Assembly (NCBI RefSeq): GCF_900100155.1
Contig: NZ_FMTP01000003.1
Coordinates: 558,001 to 622,000, forward strand
DNA: 64,000 nt
Source of the DNA: Ancylobacter rudongensis
Lineage (GTDB): Bacteria; Pseudomonadota; Alphaproteobacteria; Rhizobiales; Xanthobacteraceae
Reading direction: 5' to 3'
A program made the position numbers and the translations under genes. Within the stretch, counting starts at the first letter, position 1. Every line of letters starts with the position of its first letter. The notes beneath the pieces were generated by a model. That model ran no database searches, was not told where the DNA came from, and saw nothing but the letters and a program-made list of their open reading frames with translations. Of the stretch, positions 7,283-15,370 are shown piece after piece.

Positions 7283-9430
7283 TCAATTGGATCGGATCGC
7301 GCTTTCGGTCTGCGGGATGACGGTCGCCTGCGCCGCCCCTGCCGAATCGGGCTGGGCGCGCAGGCGCCCGACCCGATAGTAGAAATGCCCCTCCACCCGG
7401 CCGTTCTGCACCAGGTCACGTTGCCCCACCTCGCCTGAATCGCTGAGGTGAGCGTCCAGCAGCGGGTTGTCGATCTGGCGGCGAGTGAAGGCGAAGAGGA
7501 TGGCGGGCCGTCCCCGCAGCGTGTCGGCAGAATACCAGTAGCCATACATGAGGCTGGGCTGGTCAAGGACGCCGCGGCCGACGGAAACGCCGGGCGCGGC
7601 GCCGTTGTCGGTAGCGTAGAACGCAAGCTCGCTGGCGATGTTGTAGGTATCGAGACCGATCAGCAAGGGTGCCTCCCCGGTGGCGGTCCTCACCTCATCG
7701 GCGATCGCCGCCGCCTCTCCGCCGAAGGCGCGCCAGGCGACCGGCAGGGCAGGCACATCCGCGACATGGCCGAGCCCGGGCAGCCCGGCGACCAGGTAGT
7801 TCAGGCCGAGGCCATAGACGATCAGGCTGATGGCGAGGGTGGGCATGAAGGCGCGGTGCAGGTGCCGCTGCAGGGCGCCGGCGTGGTCTGTTGGCGCGAG
7901 AAGGCCGGCGGCGATCGCCGGGAGCACGGCCAGCCAGAGCGGCCCGGTCCAGTTCAGCCGCGCCATGTGGAACAGGCTGTAGGCGACGAAGACGGCAAGC
8001 GGCACCAGGGTGAAAAGGCCGACGAACAGCCAGGGACCCGGAAGGTCTGACTGATCACGGATGGCGCCGGGGCTCAGGCCGGGCGCCTGCGGCCGCACCC
8101 CTCGCTCGCGCAGCCAGAGCGCGGCGAAGGCGGCGACCAGCCCGGTGGGCGTCAGCAGGCCGGCGACGCCGAGCAGCAGTTCCGGCAGGGAGAAGCGGAA
8201 CGCCCCCTCGATCCGGCGCGTGCTCTGAAAGGCGAAGGAGGCAAGGCCGTTCTCGACGTTCCAGACAATGACCGGCGCGAACAGCACCAGTGCGAGGGCC
8301 GCGGCGAGATAGGGCTCGGGACGCCTGAACCAGACACGCGCCCGCGCGTCCAGCAGCATGAACAACAGGGCGGCCGGCCCGAGCAGGGCGATGGTGTATT
8401 TCGACAGGAGGCCGAGGCCGATGCAGATGCCGACGCCCCACCAGGCCCGGCGCTGTCCGCCGCGCAGCGCTCCCTCCATGAAAAACAGCGCGCCGGCCCA
8501 GCAGGCGGTGAGCGGCGCATCGGGGGTCATCACCAGGCCGGTGCCGAAGTAGAAGGGCAGCGCCGCCACCAGCAGCACGCAGACGAAGGCAGCTTGCCGC
8601 CCGAACAGGCGACCGGCGAGGCCGAAGCTGAAGAAGGCGGTCACGCCCCAGCACAGCCAGGCGGCGATGCGCACGCCAAACTCATTGTTGCCGAACAGGG
8701 CGGTGCCGGCCCAGATCAGCCATGCCACCATCGGCGGATGGTCGAGATAGCCGATATCGAGATGCTGGGCGTAGTTCCAGTAATAGGCTTCCTGCGGCAG
8801 GAGCTCGGCGGTGCCGAGAAACATGAGGCGCAGCGCCACGCTGTAGCCGACGATGCCAATGGCGGCGACACGCCAGCGCGCGGCGCCTGTCGCCGGCGAA
8901 CGGACCGAGGGAAAGACGAAGAAGGCCGCGCCGCCAGTGCTCACCACCGCCGCCGCGCCGATGGCGAAGAGGATGGCGGAGGGCGCGGGCAGGCCCAGAA
9001 GGCCGGTGGCGCAGGCCAGCACCCCGCCGCGCAGCGACAGCGCCAGCAGGGCGACGACGAGAAGGCGCGCAATGTGATCGCCGGAGCGGGGAAGCGGCTT
9101 GCCATCCTCCGCCGCGAAAGCCCAGCGGGCGTTCAGCGCAGCGTTGAAAAGGGTCGCGAGGCCGAAGCTCAGGATCTGCGCGCTGTTCAGCCCGGCTCCG
9201 AGAAGGAAGAACGCCTGGAACGCCAGGAAATCGACGGCCATTCCTGTCAAGCCGACGATGGCGACGCGCCCGATGTGGCCGGCCGGCAGAGTGCCGCCGG
9301 CCATCAGCCCAAGACGGCGCCGATACGCCGCTAGCCGAGGCGCGACGATGTCGGAGTGGCCGGGGGTCCCGGCCGCGTTCGCGTGCGGCGGCCTTCCGCA
9401 CCAGGTCGAACGATGCCCGCTGCCACCCAT
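7283..9430 (-). CDS. GtrA-like domain fused to a GT39/ArnT-type glycosyltransferase
   Basis: 715 residues. Residues ~50-175 form a GtrA-like four-helix unit (GRVAIVGLTGMAVDFLAFQAFFLL, then NARWAFA), a family thought to move undecaprenyl-phosphate-linked sugars across the membrane. From ~190 on is a dolichyl-phosphate-mannose/ArnT-like transferase: an EAYYWNYAQHLDIGYLDHPPMVAWLIW loop carrying the acidic catalytic region, about ten helices, and a C-terminal periplasmic part. The combined protein would flip a polyprenyl-linked sugar and transfer it to a lipid or glycan acceptor. The ATG at 9430 has a GAGGGG site upstream. Met43 is an alternative start closer to the first domain. The frame upstream may be a broken GT2 gene. 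Confidence 0.85.
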   Translation of the reverse strand: MGGSGHRSTWCGRPPHANAAGTPGHSDIVAPRLAAYRRRLGLMAGGTLPAGHIGRVAIVGLTGMAVDFLAFQAFFLLGAGLNSAQILSFGLATLFNAALNARWAFAAEDGKPLPRSGDHIARLLVVALLALSLRGGVLACATGLLGLPAPSAILFAIGAAAVVSTGGAAFFVFPSVRSPATGAARWRVAAIGIVGYSVALRLMFLGTAELLPQEAYYWNYAQHLDIGYLDHPPMVAWLIWAGTALFGNNEFGVRIAAWLCWGVTAFFSFGLAGRLFGRQAAFVCVLLVAALPFYFGTGLVMTPDAPLTACWAGALFFMEGALRGGQRRAWWGVGICIGLGLLSKYTIALLGPAALLFMLLDARARVWFRRPEPYLAAALALVLFAPVIVWNVENGLASFAFQSTRRIEGAFRFSLPELLLGVAGLLTPTGLVAAFAALWLRERGVRPQAPGLSPGAIRDQSDLPGPWLFVGLFTLVPLAVFVAYSLFHMARLNWTGPLWLAVLPAIAAGLLAPTDHAGALQRHLHRAFMPTLAISLIVYGLGLNYLVAGLPGLGHVADVPALPVAWRAFGGEAAAIADEVRTATGEAPLLIGLDTYNIASELAFYATDNGAAPGVSVGRGVLDQPSLMYGYWYSADTLRGRPAILFAFTRRQIDNPLLDAHLSDSGEVGQRDLVQNGRVEGHFYYRVGRLRAQPDSAGAAQATVIPQTESAIRSN

Positions 9431-9536
9431 CTCTCAGCCCCTCGACCGCCGGCGGTGGGCCGCCATCGGCGATCACGATCTCCACTCCGCTCTCGTCGCG
9501 ACTGTCGGGCGGAATGGCTGACAGGAGGCTGACGAT
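9390..9536 (-). pseudogene. Possible N-terminal remnant of a glycosyltransferase family 2 gene
   Basis: On the minus strand, in a frame different from the GtrA-GT39 gene, a short stretch reads like the start of a GT2 enzyme: SLLSAIPPDSRDESGVEIVI followed by ADGG, resembling the first beta strands and the nucleotide-binding VDDGS/ADGGS turn. It has no good start codon and is lost after about 50 residues. GT2, GtrA and GT39 genes commonly occur together, which makes a deletion remnant plausible. The evidence is a short motif only, so chance similarity is possible. Confidence 0.3.
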
Positions 9537-9592
9537 TCTGCCGCTTCGGCGGGGACGCGGCAGGCGCGAGGGGTGGTCAGCCCGTCCGCTCT

Positions 9593-12500
9593 TCAGAAGC
9601 GGTAATTGAGCCCGATCTTGACCGCCTGGAACGAGGCCGAGTTCGAGGCGTCGCGGCCGTCGGCGATCTCCGATGTTCCGACATAGTTCTTCGTCTCGTA
9701 AACGGGCTTCTCGATGATGTCGCAGAACCTTCCACCCCTCGTGGCGCACCCGACTTCGCTGCGGACGGCCCATACGGTGCCGATCTGGGTCGTGGTCGAG
9801 TAGGAGCGGGTGACGCCTGAACGCGCTCTGTTGAAGGTGAAGCTCTCGGCGCCAAAGCCGGCAAAGGCATACTCGGCCTTGACCGACCAGCGGTCGTTGA
9901 TGGCGAATTCCGCGCCGCCGCCGGCCGAAAAGCCGGTGCGGGTCCGGCTTGCGGATTCCGTGAAGCTCAGATTGGTCCGGCTGCCCCCCGGATTCGAGGC
10001 GGTGGCGGAGGCCGAGATGTACTGGGCGCGATCCTCGGTCTCGTGCAGGAAGGCAATGCCGGCCGTGCCATAGACCAGCCACTGGTCGTTCAGGGCATAG
10101 CCGAGCTTGGCGCGCACCGTGCTCATCCAATCGAAGGAATAGTCGGTCTGCGCCTCCGGCATGCGGTTGGCGATCAGATTGGGCCCCTCGGTCGCGCCGA
10201 GCACGCTGGAACTGCCGATATCGAGAGAGCTGATATCGGCCTCGATGCCGAACACGACATTATTGGCGAACTGGTAGTTATAGCCGACCTGCCCGCCCCA
10301 CAGACCGCCGCTGAACTCTTCATTGGCGGACTCATTGAACGCGCGGGGGGCGTAGCTGCCATCCGCCAGCGTGGTAGTGCCGTCAACCGAGCCGAAGCCA
10401 TAACCGAACGAGCCGCCGGCATAGAGGCCGGTCCAGCGCTCGCCATTCCCCCGGAGGCCGACGGGCAGCGGCGCGATCGGCTCGTCGCTGCCGAAGGTGC
10501 CGGTGAGCGTGGCCATGACCGTGCGGCCGGGGGCCGGCATGTCGGTGTTGTTCAGCGCGTCGACATAATAGGTATCGAGCAGGTTCTGCACGCTGATATC
10601 GAGGGTGAGGTGGCTGTTCAGCTTCCACTGGGCGAAGGCGTCGACCACGGTGTAGGGCTCCCACACCTTCGTCACCCAGGTGAAGAACCCGCCATCCTCC
10701 TCCACCGGGACCAGCCGCTCGCTCATATAGGTCACACGCCCGCCCAGCGTCAGCCGATCGTCCAGGAACCGCGCGCCGGCCGTCAGCGAGGCGGTGAAGC
10801 GAGGGGGAATCTGGTTGGTGAGGTAGTCGGCGGAGAGGGTGTAGTCGGTGCAGACGCCGTTCTGCTGGCAGGATTCGAAGTCGGTGTAGTAGTTGAGGCC
10901 GAACTCGGCGAAGACAGCACCGGCATCGTAGCGTCCGGAGAATTCGACACCCTTGAAGCGGACATAGTCGTAGTTGAACAGCCCCATACTGCCGTCGAAC
11001 TGGCGCCCAATATAGTTGTCGGTGGTGTTGTCGAAATAGGCGAGCTTCAGCCGCAGCTTGTCGCCCGCAAGAAGCACATCGTCGCGCAGCAGGTTGGTGC
11101 CGAACTCCCAGTTGCTGGCCTCTTCCGCCTGAAGGTCCGGGTTGAAGACCTGGTCGCTGCGGGTCTGGCTGGTTTCGCGCACGCTCGGCGGGCGGATGCC
11201 GCTCTGGTACTGGCCATAGATCTGCCAGCCCTCCAGGGGGGTCACCATCACGCTGGCGCTGGGGCTCAGGCCATCACCGGAATAGCCGGTGAACGGTTCG
11301 CCCTGGACGTTATAGGTGCTGATGCCGTTGAAGGAGGTGTTGTAGGTCAGATATTCCAGCCCGGCGGAAAGTTCGAGCCAGGTGGTGGGCTCCCATTTCA
11401 CCCGGGCGAACAGCGCGCCGACCTCGCGCTCGCCATTGGCCGGAATGGCCCAGAGCGCAACGTCCGAAAAGTCGTAGATCTGCGTCGGCCGGGCGTTCTC
11501 ATAGACATAAGAGCCGCCATAGCTCACCGCGACCGGCATGTCCGCCACCGAAAAGCGCGAGGTGTTGCTCGCGTTCACCCCGACATTCTGCGACTGCTGG
11601 TCAAGCTCCTGCAGCTCGCCGAGCGACATGAAGACGTTCGACTCTTCCGTGTTCGAGACATAGGTGTCGAGCCTGAAATCGACGAGATCGGTGCTGGTCG
11701 GCGTGTAGTGATAGCGCAGCGTGGCCTGGTTGATCTCCACCGAGGACAGCGGCAGCTGGTCGGTCACCCCGTTGCCCGCCGTGATGACGGAGGGCGACAC
11801 TTCGCCGAAGTCGTTGCCGTAGTAGAGATAGCCGATCTGCAATTGCTGCTCGTCGGTCGGTCGGAAGGTGGCCTTCAGCAGCGCCGAGGTCACGTCCTCT
11901 GAGGTGTTGTAGACCAACTGGCCATGGCCGTAGTTCGACAGCGGCACCTCATTGCCGAGATAGTCGGTGGTGGTCAGGGACCCCTGTGTGCCGGCAAAGT
12001 AATTGCCGGACTTGCGGCGGACAAAGGCGCCGATGGCGTCCACATTATCCTCGCGCACCGCGAGAGCGAAGCTGCCATTGGTGATGGCGGCCCCATCCGG
12101 GTCGCCGAACGTCGCCGCGCTCGCCCCGATTACCGGGTCGATGGAATTGGTGGCGATCCCGGCCCGCACCCGCACGCCCCAGCGCTCGCCGGCCTTGAGG
12201 ATGTCCTCGACGTTCAGGGTCTCCATCGCGATGGTGCCGCCGATGGCGCCGGCCACCGCGCCGTCCGGCCCCTTGGTGATGGTGATGCCCGAGATGAGGT
12301 CGGGGTCGACATAGGTGCGGCTGTCGATGCCGGAATAGCCGCGATAGGAGGAGGTCGATTGCTGCGAGCCGTCGATCGTGGTGGCGACGCGGTTCTGGCC
12401 CTGCAGGCCGCGAATATTCGGGTCGATCGAGGCGCCATTATTGCCGCCGCCGGAAATGACGCCGGGTGTGCCCTGGAACAACGCGCCGGCGGTCTGCGGC

Positions 12501-13015
12501 GGGAAGCGCTCGATTTCCTCGGAGGAGATATAATTGGTGGAGCCCGCCGTCTCGAAGGGCCGGTCGGCGGGCGTGCCGGTGCCGGTGACGTCGATCGTGC
12601 CGAGCTCGATCGCGCCGTCGGCACCAGCCCCCTGCACCGCCCCACCCAAGGGACCGTCTTCCCCCGGCACGAGGATCGTTACCGCCCGGGGGCCGACGAA
12701 GCGCCAGCTGATCCCTGTTCCGGCCAGCATGATGCGCAGCGCCTCCTCCGGGGGGTAAAGCCCGTTCACCGGCCGGGACATGATCTCGTAGGCCTTGGTG
12801 CCGGAGTAGAGCACCTGAAGCCCGGCGCGCACCGACAGGTCGGCAAGGGCCCGCGGCACCGGCATGGAGGCAATGGAGAGGGCGACGCTCTGGCCGCCTT
12901 GCGCATGGGCGTGCGGCACTCCGGCAGGAAGAGTCGCGAGCGCGGTTCCCGCCAGAAGGCACAGGGTCAGCAGGCGCAGGCGTCGGGTAGTCATCATCCT
13001 CATCGTCGGTCCCAC
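9593..13015 (-). CDS. TonB-dependent receptor with STN domain, fused to a C-terminal Omp25-like barrel
   Basis: 1140 residues, far longer than a usual ~750-850-residue receptor. Order: signal peptide (1-38, ending AHA); STN signalling domain (~45-100), which talks to FecR; plug (~148-265, with PNIRGLQGQNRVATTIDG); 22-strand barrel to ~840, ending in aromatic-rich PGRTVMATLTGTF; then from ~858 a second outer-membrane domain beginning WTGLYAGGSFGYG and ending VKIGLNYRF, typical of Omp25/OMP_b-brl proteins. The FNPDLQAEEASNWEFG stretch recalls the NPxL region of haem/haemophore receptors, so an iron or haem ligand is likely but unproven. FecR and FecI genes lie immediately upstream on the same strand. 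Confidence 0.93.
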   Translation of the reverse strand: MGPTMRMMTTRRLRLLTLCLLAGTALATLPAGVPHAHAQGGQSVALSIASMPVPRALADLSVRAGLQVLYSGTKAYEIMSRPVNGLYPPEEALRIMLAGTGISWRFVGPRAVTILVPGEDGPLGGAVQGAGADGAIELGTIDVTGTGTPADRPFETAGSTNYISSEEIERFPPQTAGALFQGTPGVISGGGNNGASIDPNIRGLQGQNRVATTIDGSQQSTSSYRGYSGIDSRTYVDPDLISGITITKGPDGAVAGAIGGTIAMETLNVEDILKAGERWGVRVRAGIATNSIDPVIGASAATFGDPDGAAITNGSFALAVREDNVDAIGAFVRRKSGNYFAGTQGSLTTTDYLGNEVPLSNYGHGQLVYNTSEDVTSALLKATFRPTDEQQLQIGYLYYGNDFGEVSPSVITAGNGVTDQLPLSSVEINQATLRYHYTPTSTDLVDFRLDTYVSNTEESNVFMSLGELQELDQQSQNVGVNASNTSRFSVADMPVAVSYGGSYVYENARPTQIYDFSDVALWAIPANGEREVGALFARVKWEPTTWLELSAGLEYLTYNTSFNGISTYNVQGEPFTGYSGDGLSPSASVMVTPLEGWQIYGQYQSGIRPPSVRETSQTRSDQVFNPDLQAEEASNWEFGTNLLRDDVLLAGDKLRLKLAYFDNTTDNYIGRQFDGSMGLFNYDYVRFKGVEFSGRYDAGAVFAEFGLNYYTDFESCQQNGVCTDYTLSADYLTNQIPPRFTASLTAGARFLDDRLTLGGRVTYMSERLVPVEEDGGFFTWVTKVWEPYTVVDAFAQWKLNSHLTLDISVQNLLDTYYVDALNNTDMPAPGRTVMATLTGTFGSDEPIAPLPVGLRGNGERWTGLYAGGSFGYGFGSVDGTTTLADGSYAPRAFNESANEEFSGGLWGGQVGYNYQFANNVVFGIEADISSLDIGSSSVLGATEGPNLIANRMPEAQTDYSFDWMSTVRAKLGYALNDQWLVYGTAGIAFLHETEDRAQYISASATASNPGGSRTNLSFTESASRTRTGFSAGGGAEFAINDRWSVKAEYAFAGFGAESFTFNRARSGVTRSYSTTTQIGTVWAVRSEVGCATRGGRFCDIIEKPVYETKNYVGTSEIADGRDASNSASFQAVKIGLNYRF

Positions 13016-13110
13016 ATGTTCTGCCTAAGCCGGGCGGACGGCATCGGCGAGCTCCTCAGTGGGTATGACGAAGGCTGCGGGCGGACTCCCCCAGTGCGGC
13101 GCTCACAAAA

Positions 13111-14091
13111 TCATCTTAGGACGATCAGCGCGTTGGTCAGGCGCAGCGACGACACGCCGAGCGTGGCTTCGATCATGTCGATGACGGCGGCAGGATCACG
13201 CGTATCGAATACGCCGGTGACGGGGAGCGCCCGTACCCGCTCGCTGAGGATCAGGATGCGGCCGCGCTGGTAGCGGTTCAGTTCCTCGATCAGCTCGCCA
13301 AGCGGCGCGCGGAAGAACACCATCTGCCCCCGGCGCCAGGCGGTGGCGGTATCGGCCTCGAAGGGCCGGACCTGACCGAGACCATCCGGGGTGAGGACGC
13401 CTTCCTCTCCCGGGGAAAGGCGCAGCGAGGCGTCGGGATCGGCGGCGGAGGTCAGGCTGACGGCGCCCTCCACCAGGCCGACCTCGGTGACATGGTCCCG
13501 CAGCCGCACATTGAAGCTGGTGCCGGTGACGCGCACCTCGCCCTCGCCGGTCGACACCAGGAAGGGGCGCTGTGGATCAGGGGCGACCTGAAAGAACGCC
13601 TCGCCGCGGAACAGCCGGACCCGGCGCTGCCCGGGAGCGAGATCGACCGCCAGCGCGGTGTCGGTGTTCAGCTCGACCACCGAACCATCCTCAAGCCGGA
13701 TTGCCCGGTGTTCGCCGATCGAGGCGATGTGGTCGGCGCGCAGATCATCCAGCCCGCCGCGCCGCACCCATTCGGCTCCCGCTAGGGAAAGACACAGGAG
13801 CAGGCCGGCCACGAGGCCGCGCCCCAGCCTGCGGCGCGGGGCGGCGCTCTCGACCAGCGCCGTGATGGCGGCCTCGTCGCGCCGCCCGCCGGGCGCCCCG
13901 CCCATGGCCGCCCACAGCCGTTCCGCCTGCTCATAGGCCTCGAAATGGCAGGGATCGTCGGCGAGCCAGGCCTGGAACGCCGCATGGGTCTGGGCGTCGG
14001 CGTCGGGCTCGCGCAGCCGCGCATGCCATCGGCTGGCCGCCTCGAAGGCGGCATCGGCGCGTGTGGCGGGGCCGGGCCGGGACGCAGTCAT
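13111..14091 (-). CDS. FecR-family anti-sigma / signal-transducing membrane protein
   Basis: 326 residues from the ATG at 14091 (MTASRPGP). The open frame continues upstream but would overlap the sigma gene's end. The N-terminal cytoplasmic region (AASRWHARLREPDADAQTHAAFQAWLADDPCHFEAYEQAERLW) is the DUF4880 sigma-binding segment. One hydrophobic helix (GLVAGLLLCLSLAGAEWV) crosses the inner membrane. A periplasmic FecR domain follows (IRLEDGSVVELNTDTALAVDL, GEVRVTGTSFNVRL). It would relay ligand occupancy from the receptor's STN domain to the sigma factor. It sits between the sigma gene (98-bp gap) and the receptor gene (95-bp gap), all on the minus strand. Confidence 0.92.
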   Translation of the reverse strand: MTASRPGPATRADAAFEAASRWHARLREPDADAQTHAAFQAWLADDPCHFEAYEQAERLWAAMGGAPGGRRDEAAITALVESAAPRRRLGRGLVAGLLLCLSLAGAEWVRRGGLDDLRADHIASIGEHRAIRLEDGSVVELNTDTALAVDLAPGQRRVRLFRGEAFFQVAPDPQRPFLVSTGEGEVRVTGTSFNVRLRDHVTEVGLVEGAVSLTSAADPDASLRLSPGEEGVLTPDGLGQVRPFEADTATAWRRGQMVFFRAPLGELIEELNRYQRGRILILSERVRALPVTGVFDTRDPAAVIDMIEATLGVSSLRLTNALIVLR

Positions 14092-14189
14092 CAAACAACC
14101 ATCCGGAATCGAGCGGGCGGGCCGACCGTGGCCCACCGATATAGACGAAGCCGCAGCGGCCTGTCCCCCAGTCCCACCTCCACGCCCGC

Positions 14190-14750
14190 TCAGATTGCCC
14201 GCCCGGCATTGCGCAGGGCCTGACGACACTGCGTCATGGCGCGGGCGATGTGCTTCTCCACCGTCTTGTCCGACAGGCCGAGACGGGCGGCGATCTCCTT
14301 CATGGTCAGGCCATGATCGCGCGAGAGCAGAAAGACGGCGCGGCATTTCGACGGCAGCGCGTCGATGGTGCGGCGCAGGAGAGCGAGTTCCTGCACGCCT
14401 TGCAGCGTTTCGTCCGGCAGCGGCACGGTGCAGGCGACCTCGCAGTCGGCAAGGTCGGCTCCGCAGATATAGCGCGCCCGCACCCGCTCGCGCCTGAGAT
14501 GGTCGAGCGCCATATTGGTGGCGCAGCGGGCCAGATAGGCCTGCTTGTTCTCGGCATCGGCAAAGGCGTTGCCCCGCAGCAGGCCAACAAACACGTCCTG
14601 CACCAGGTCTTCCGCCGTGCTCGGGCTGCCGACCAGGCGACGCATCGCCCGCATCAAGCGATCATGCTCGGTGCGGAACAAATGGCCAAGGTCGGAGGCG
14701 AGAGCCAGCACGGGCAATCCTATGACTCCAGCAAGCAGTGCCCAGCGCAC
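14190..14750 (-). CDS. FecI-like ECF sigma factor
   Basis: ECF sigma factor with region 2 (LFRTEHDRLMRAMRRLVGSPSTAEDLVQDVFVGLL, then ARCATNMALDHLRRER) and region 4 (LRRTIDALPSKCRAVFLLSRDHGLTMKEIAARLGLSDKTVEKHIARAM). It should direct RNA polymerase to the receptor gene when FecR signals. The start is unclear: TTG at 14795 abuts a candidate Irr box, and GTG at 14750, used here, gives 186 residues. Either leaves an odd hydrophobic lead (WALLAGVIGLPVLALA) before the usual beginning (SDLGHLF), so a still later start is possible. First gene of the sigma-FecR-receptor cassette. Confidence 0.9.
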   Translation of the reverse strand: MRWALLAGVIGLPVLALASDLGHLFRTEHDRLMRAMRRLVGSPSTAEDLVQDVFVGLLRGNAFADAENKQAYLARCATNMALDHLRRERVRARYICGADLADCEVACTVPLPDETLQGVQELALLRRTIDALPSKCRAVFLLSRDHGLTMKEIAARLGLSDKTVEKHIARAMTQCRQALRNAGRAI

Positions 14751-14798
14751 CGTGAGACACTCTCTACAAAAAGTTGGATTGTCCAGCAATATCAATAG

Positions 14799-14815
14799 TT
14801 TAAATCAATTCTAGA
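14799..14815. promoter_or_regulatory. Candidate Irr iron-control element upstream of the sigma gene
   Basis: TTTAAATCAATTCTAGA matches the rhizobial iron-control element consensus TTTRGAAYNRTTCYAAA at 14 of 17 positions. It lies in a locally AT-rich stretch directly upstream of the sigma gene. Irr binds such boxes in Hyphomicrobiales to control iron and haem genes. The match is by eye only. Confidence 0.4.
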
Positions 14816-14895
14816 GTGGCGCCGACGCAAAACCAGACGCAAGCAGCCTTGCTGGGCCGGCGATCGGCGTCCGGGCTGGATCGTTCGAACCCGCC

Positions 14896-15096
14896 TCAGG
14901 GCCGGGTGAAGCAGAAGGGCGTGCCGTCGGTCGGGTCCTCGACCACGCGGGCGGCGACGCCGAACACGTCCTTGATGGTCGCGGTGGTGAGCACCTGGCG
15001 CGGCGGGCCCGCGGCGGCGAGGACGCCGTCCTTCAGGAACACCATCGCGTCGGCGATGCCGGCAGGGCCGATGCCGAGCACCACCGCGAAGGCTGC
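14896..15096 (-). pseudogene. C-terminal stump of an iron/haem-type ABC transporter ATPase
   Basis: The last ~65 residues of the minus-strand frame (ADAMVFLKDGVLAAAGPPRQ, then VLTTATIKDVFGVAARVVEDPTDGTPF) match the end of FecE/FhuC/HmuV-family ATPases, where the D-loop region is followed by LKDGxxxAxGxPxxVLT and a final VFGVxxxVxxDPxxGTP. Walker A, signature and Walker B are all absent, and the preceding sequence (15097-15370) has no recognisable homology, so this is a truncated relic. It lies behind an iron-type receptor cassette and suggests that a periplasmic-to-cytoplasmic iron importer once stood here. Confidence 0.7.
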
Positions 15097-15370
15097 AGGC
15101 ATTGATGCCGCAGGCCGGGCGAGGCCAGCGGATCGGCGGTGCGGCCCCAACAATGGGGCCGGCACTCTGCACCCTTCCTCGGCCGGCTCACGGCGTGCGA
15201 TGATGAAGCGCTCGACAGCGCACGCGGTTGAATGCGGACTGGCCAGCACGTCCTCGTGGCGCCCGCTGGTGGCGGAATTGTTCACGCCGCCGACGATGTA
15301 CAGCAGCGCTTCGAGCTCCTCGCGCAGAGCGCCCGGGGGCGGGCGTGACCCGCCCGCATGCCGGGAAGGC
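15097..15370. other. Unassigned stretch between the ABC relic and the YkuD gene
   Basis: 274 bp. A minus-strand frame stays open across it (including LYIVGGVNNSATSGRHEDVL), but I recognise no family and see no ribosome-binding site. It may be debris from the same rearrangement that truncated the ABC ATPase. Confidence 0.4.

Noticed and set aside
8682-10130. Minus-strand open frame of 482 codons overlapping the receptor end and the GtrA-GT39 gene
   Set aside because: Most of it is the out-of-frame shadow of those two genes, rich in Arg and His. Only a ~50-residue piece in the middle resembles a GT2 enzyme, and that piece is reported separately.
10043-13273. Plus-strand long open frames opposite the first receptor
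   Set aside because: Antisense shadows with repetitive Gly/Ala/Arg/His composition and no domain; the receptor on the minus strand explains the region.
14092-14346. Upstream extension of the first FecR frame to 14346
   Set aside because: It would overlap the end of the sigma gene, and its residues are unlike FecR; the ATG at 14091 gives the normal family start.
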